Source: Candidatus Pelagibacter sp.
GTDB lineage: Bacteria > Pseudomonadota > Alphaproteobacteria > Pelagibacterales > Pelagibacteraceae
Direction of reading: 5' to 3'
Assembly (NCBI GenBank): GCA_017880265.1
Contig: JAFJTK010000133.1
Coordinates: 1-6,165, forward strand
DNA: 6,165 nt
Shown: one piece after another, positions 6,046 to 6,165 of the stretch
Layout: each line of letters opens with the position of its first letter
Numbering within the stretch: the first letter of the stretch is position 1
Translations under genes and position numbers: made by a program
The notes under the pieces: generated by a model
The model's database searches: none
What the model was told of the DNA's origin: nothing
Seen by the model: the letters and a program-made list of their open reading frames with translations, nothing else

Positions 6046-6165
6046 ATGGCTAAGATAAATTTACAAAATATTAAAAAATCATATGGGAACAATACAGTAA
6101 TCCATAATTTAAGTGCTGATATTGCAGATGGTGAATTAATTGTGATAGTTGGACCTTCTGGCTGT
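6046..6165 (+). CDS. ugpC: Glycerol-3-phosphate ABC transporter ATP-binding protein UgpC, N-terminal 40 codons
   Basis: This is the beginning of the cytoplasmic ATPase that powers UgpAE. The visible part reads [20 protein letters not shown] and continues to [11 protein letters not shown], where the window ends inside the Walker A motif (GPSGCGKST in the family). The aromatic A-loop position is Y13 in KKSYG, which normally stacks on adenine. The other motifs (Q-loop, signature, Walker B and the C-terminal regulatory domain) lie beyond the edge. The gene begins five bases after the ugpE stop, with no clear Shine-Dalgarno site, so coupling to ugpE translation is likely. The closely related MalK and other CUT1 ATPases start in the same way; the ugpC call rests on operon position. 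Confidence 0.88.
   Translation, partial: MAKINLQNIKKSYGNNTVIHNLSADIADGELIVIVGPSGC

Noticed and set aside
1..6165. Transposon, phage, CRISPR, toxin-antitoxin, tRNA or rRNA content
   Set aside because: All long coding regions are accounted for by transporter and oxygenase genes, and no arrays of repeats, cloverleaf sequences or transposase motifs are visible on either strand.

Overview
The window looks like a piece of chromosome from a streamlined, very AT-rich marine alphaproteobacterium, most likely of the SAR11 / Pelagibacter type. The reasons are the strong A/T bias at third codon positions, gaps between genes of 0 to about 130 bases, the exclusive use of TAA stops in the complete genes, and the pairing of a quaternary-amine ABC transporter with a glycerol-3-phosphate-type transporter. 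The lineage is an inference from style and gene content. No marker gene is present.

Layout. Positions 1-475 (minus strand) hold the N-terminal part of a ProW-type glycine betaine permease that runs off the left edge. Positions 545-1561 (minus strand) hold its periplasmic binding protein, ProX/OpuAC-type, which is transcribed first; a perfect 10-bp hairpin lies between the two genes. A 131-base divergent control region (1562-1692) separates this operon from a plus-strand 2-oxoglutarate/Fe(II) oxygenase of the gamma-butyrobetaine hydroxylase family (1693-2817), which probably has a leaderless or nearly leaderless GTG start. After another 131-base gap comes a ugp operon on the plus strand: ugpB binding protein (2949-4259), a perfect 11-bp hairpin, ugpA (4305-5186), ugpE (5186-6040, one-base overlap) and the start of ugpC (6046 to the right edge, cut inside the Walker A motif).

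How the genes fit together. ProX and ProW would import glycine betaine or related quaternary amines. The oxygenase acts on a trimethylammonium compound if it keeps the family activity, and so could modify something this transporter brings in. UgpB-A-E-C would import sn-glycerol-3-phosphate and/or glycerophosphodiesters such as glycerophosphocholine, which carry both phosphate and, for the choline ester, a precursor of glycine betaine. The locus therefore reads as scavenging of methylated amines and phospholipid head groups.

In both operons the binding-protein gene has a strong Shine-Dalgarno site and is followed by a strong hairpin, while the next permease gene has a weak site or none. This is a coherent sign that the binding protein is made in excess over the membrane parts. 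I see no RNA gene, mobile element, CRISPR array or clearly novel system. The most noteworthy points are the hairpin arrangement, the probable leaderless start, and the degenerate zinc site of the oxygenase.
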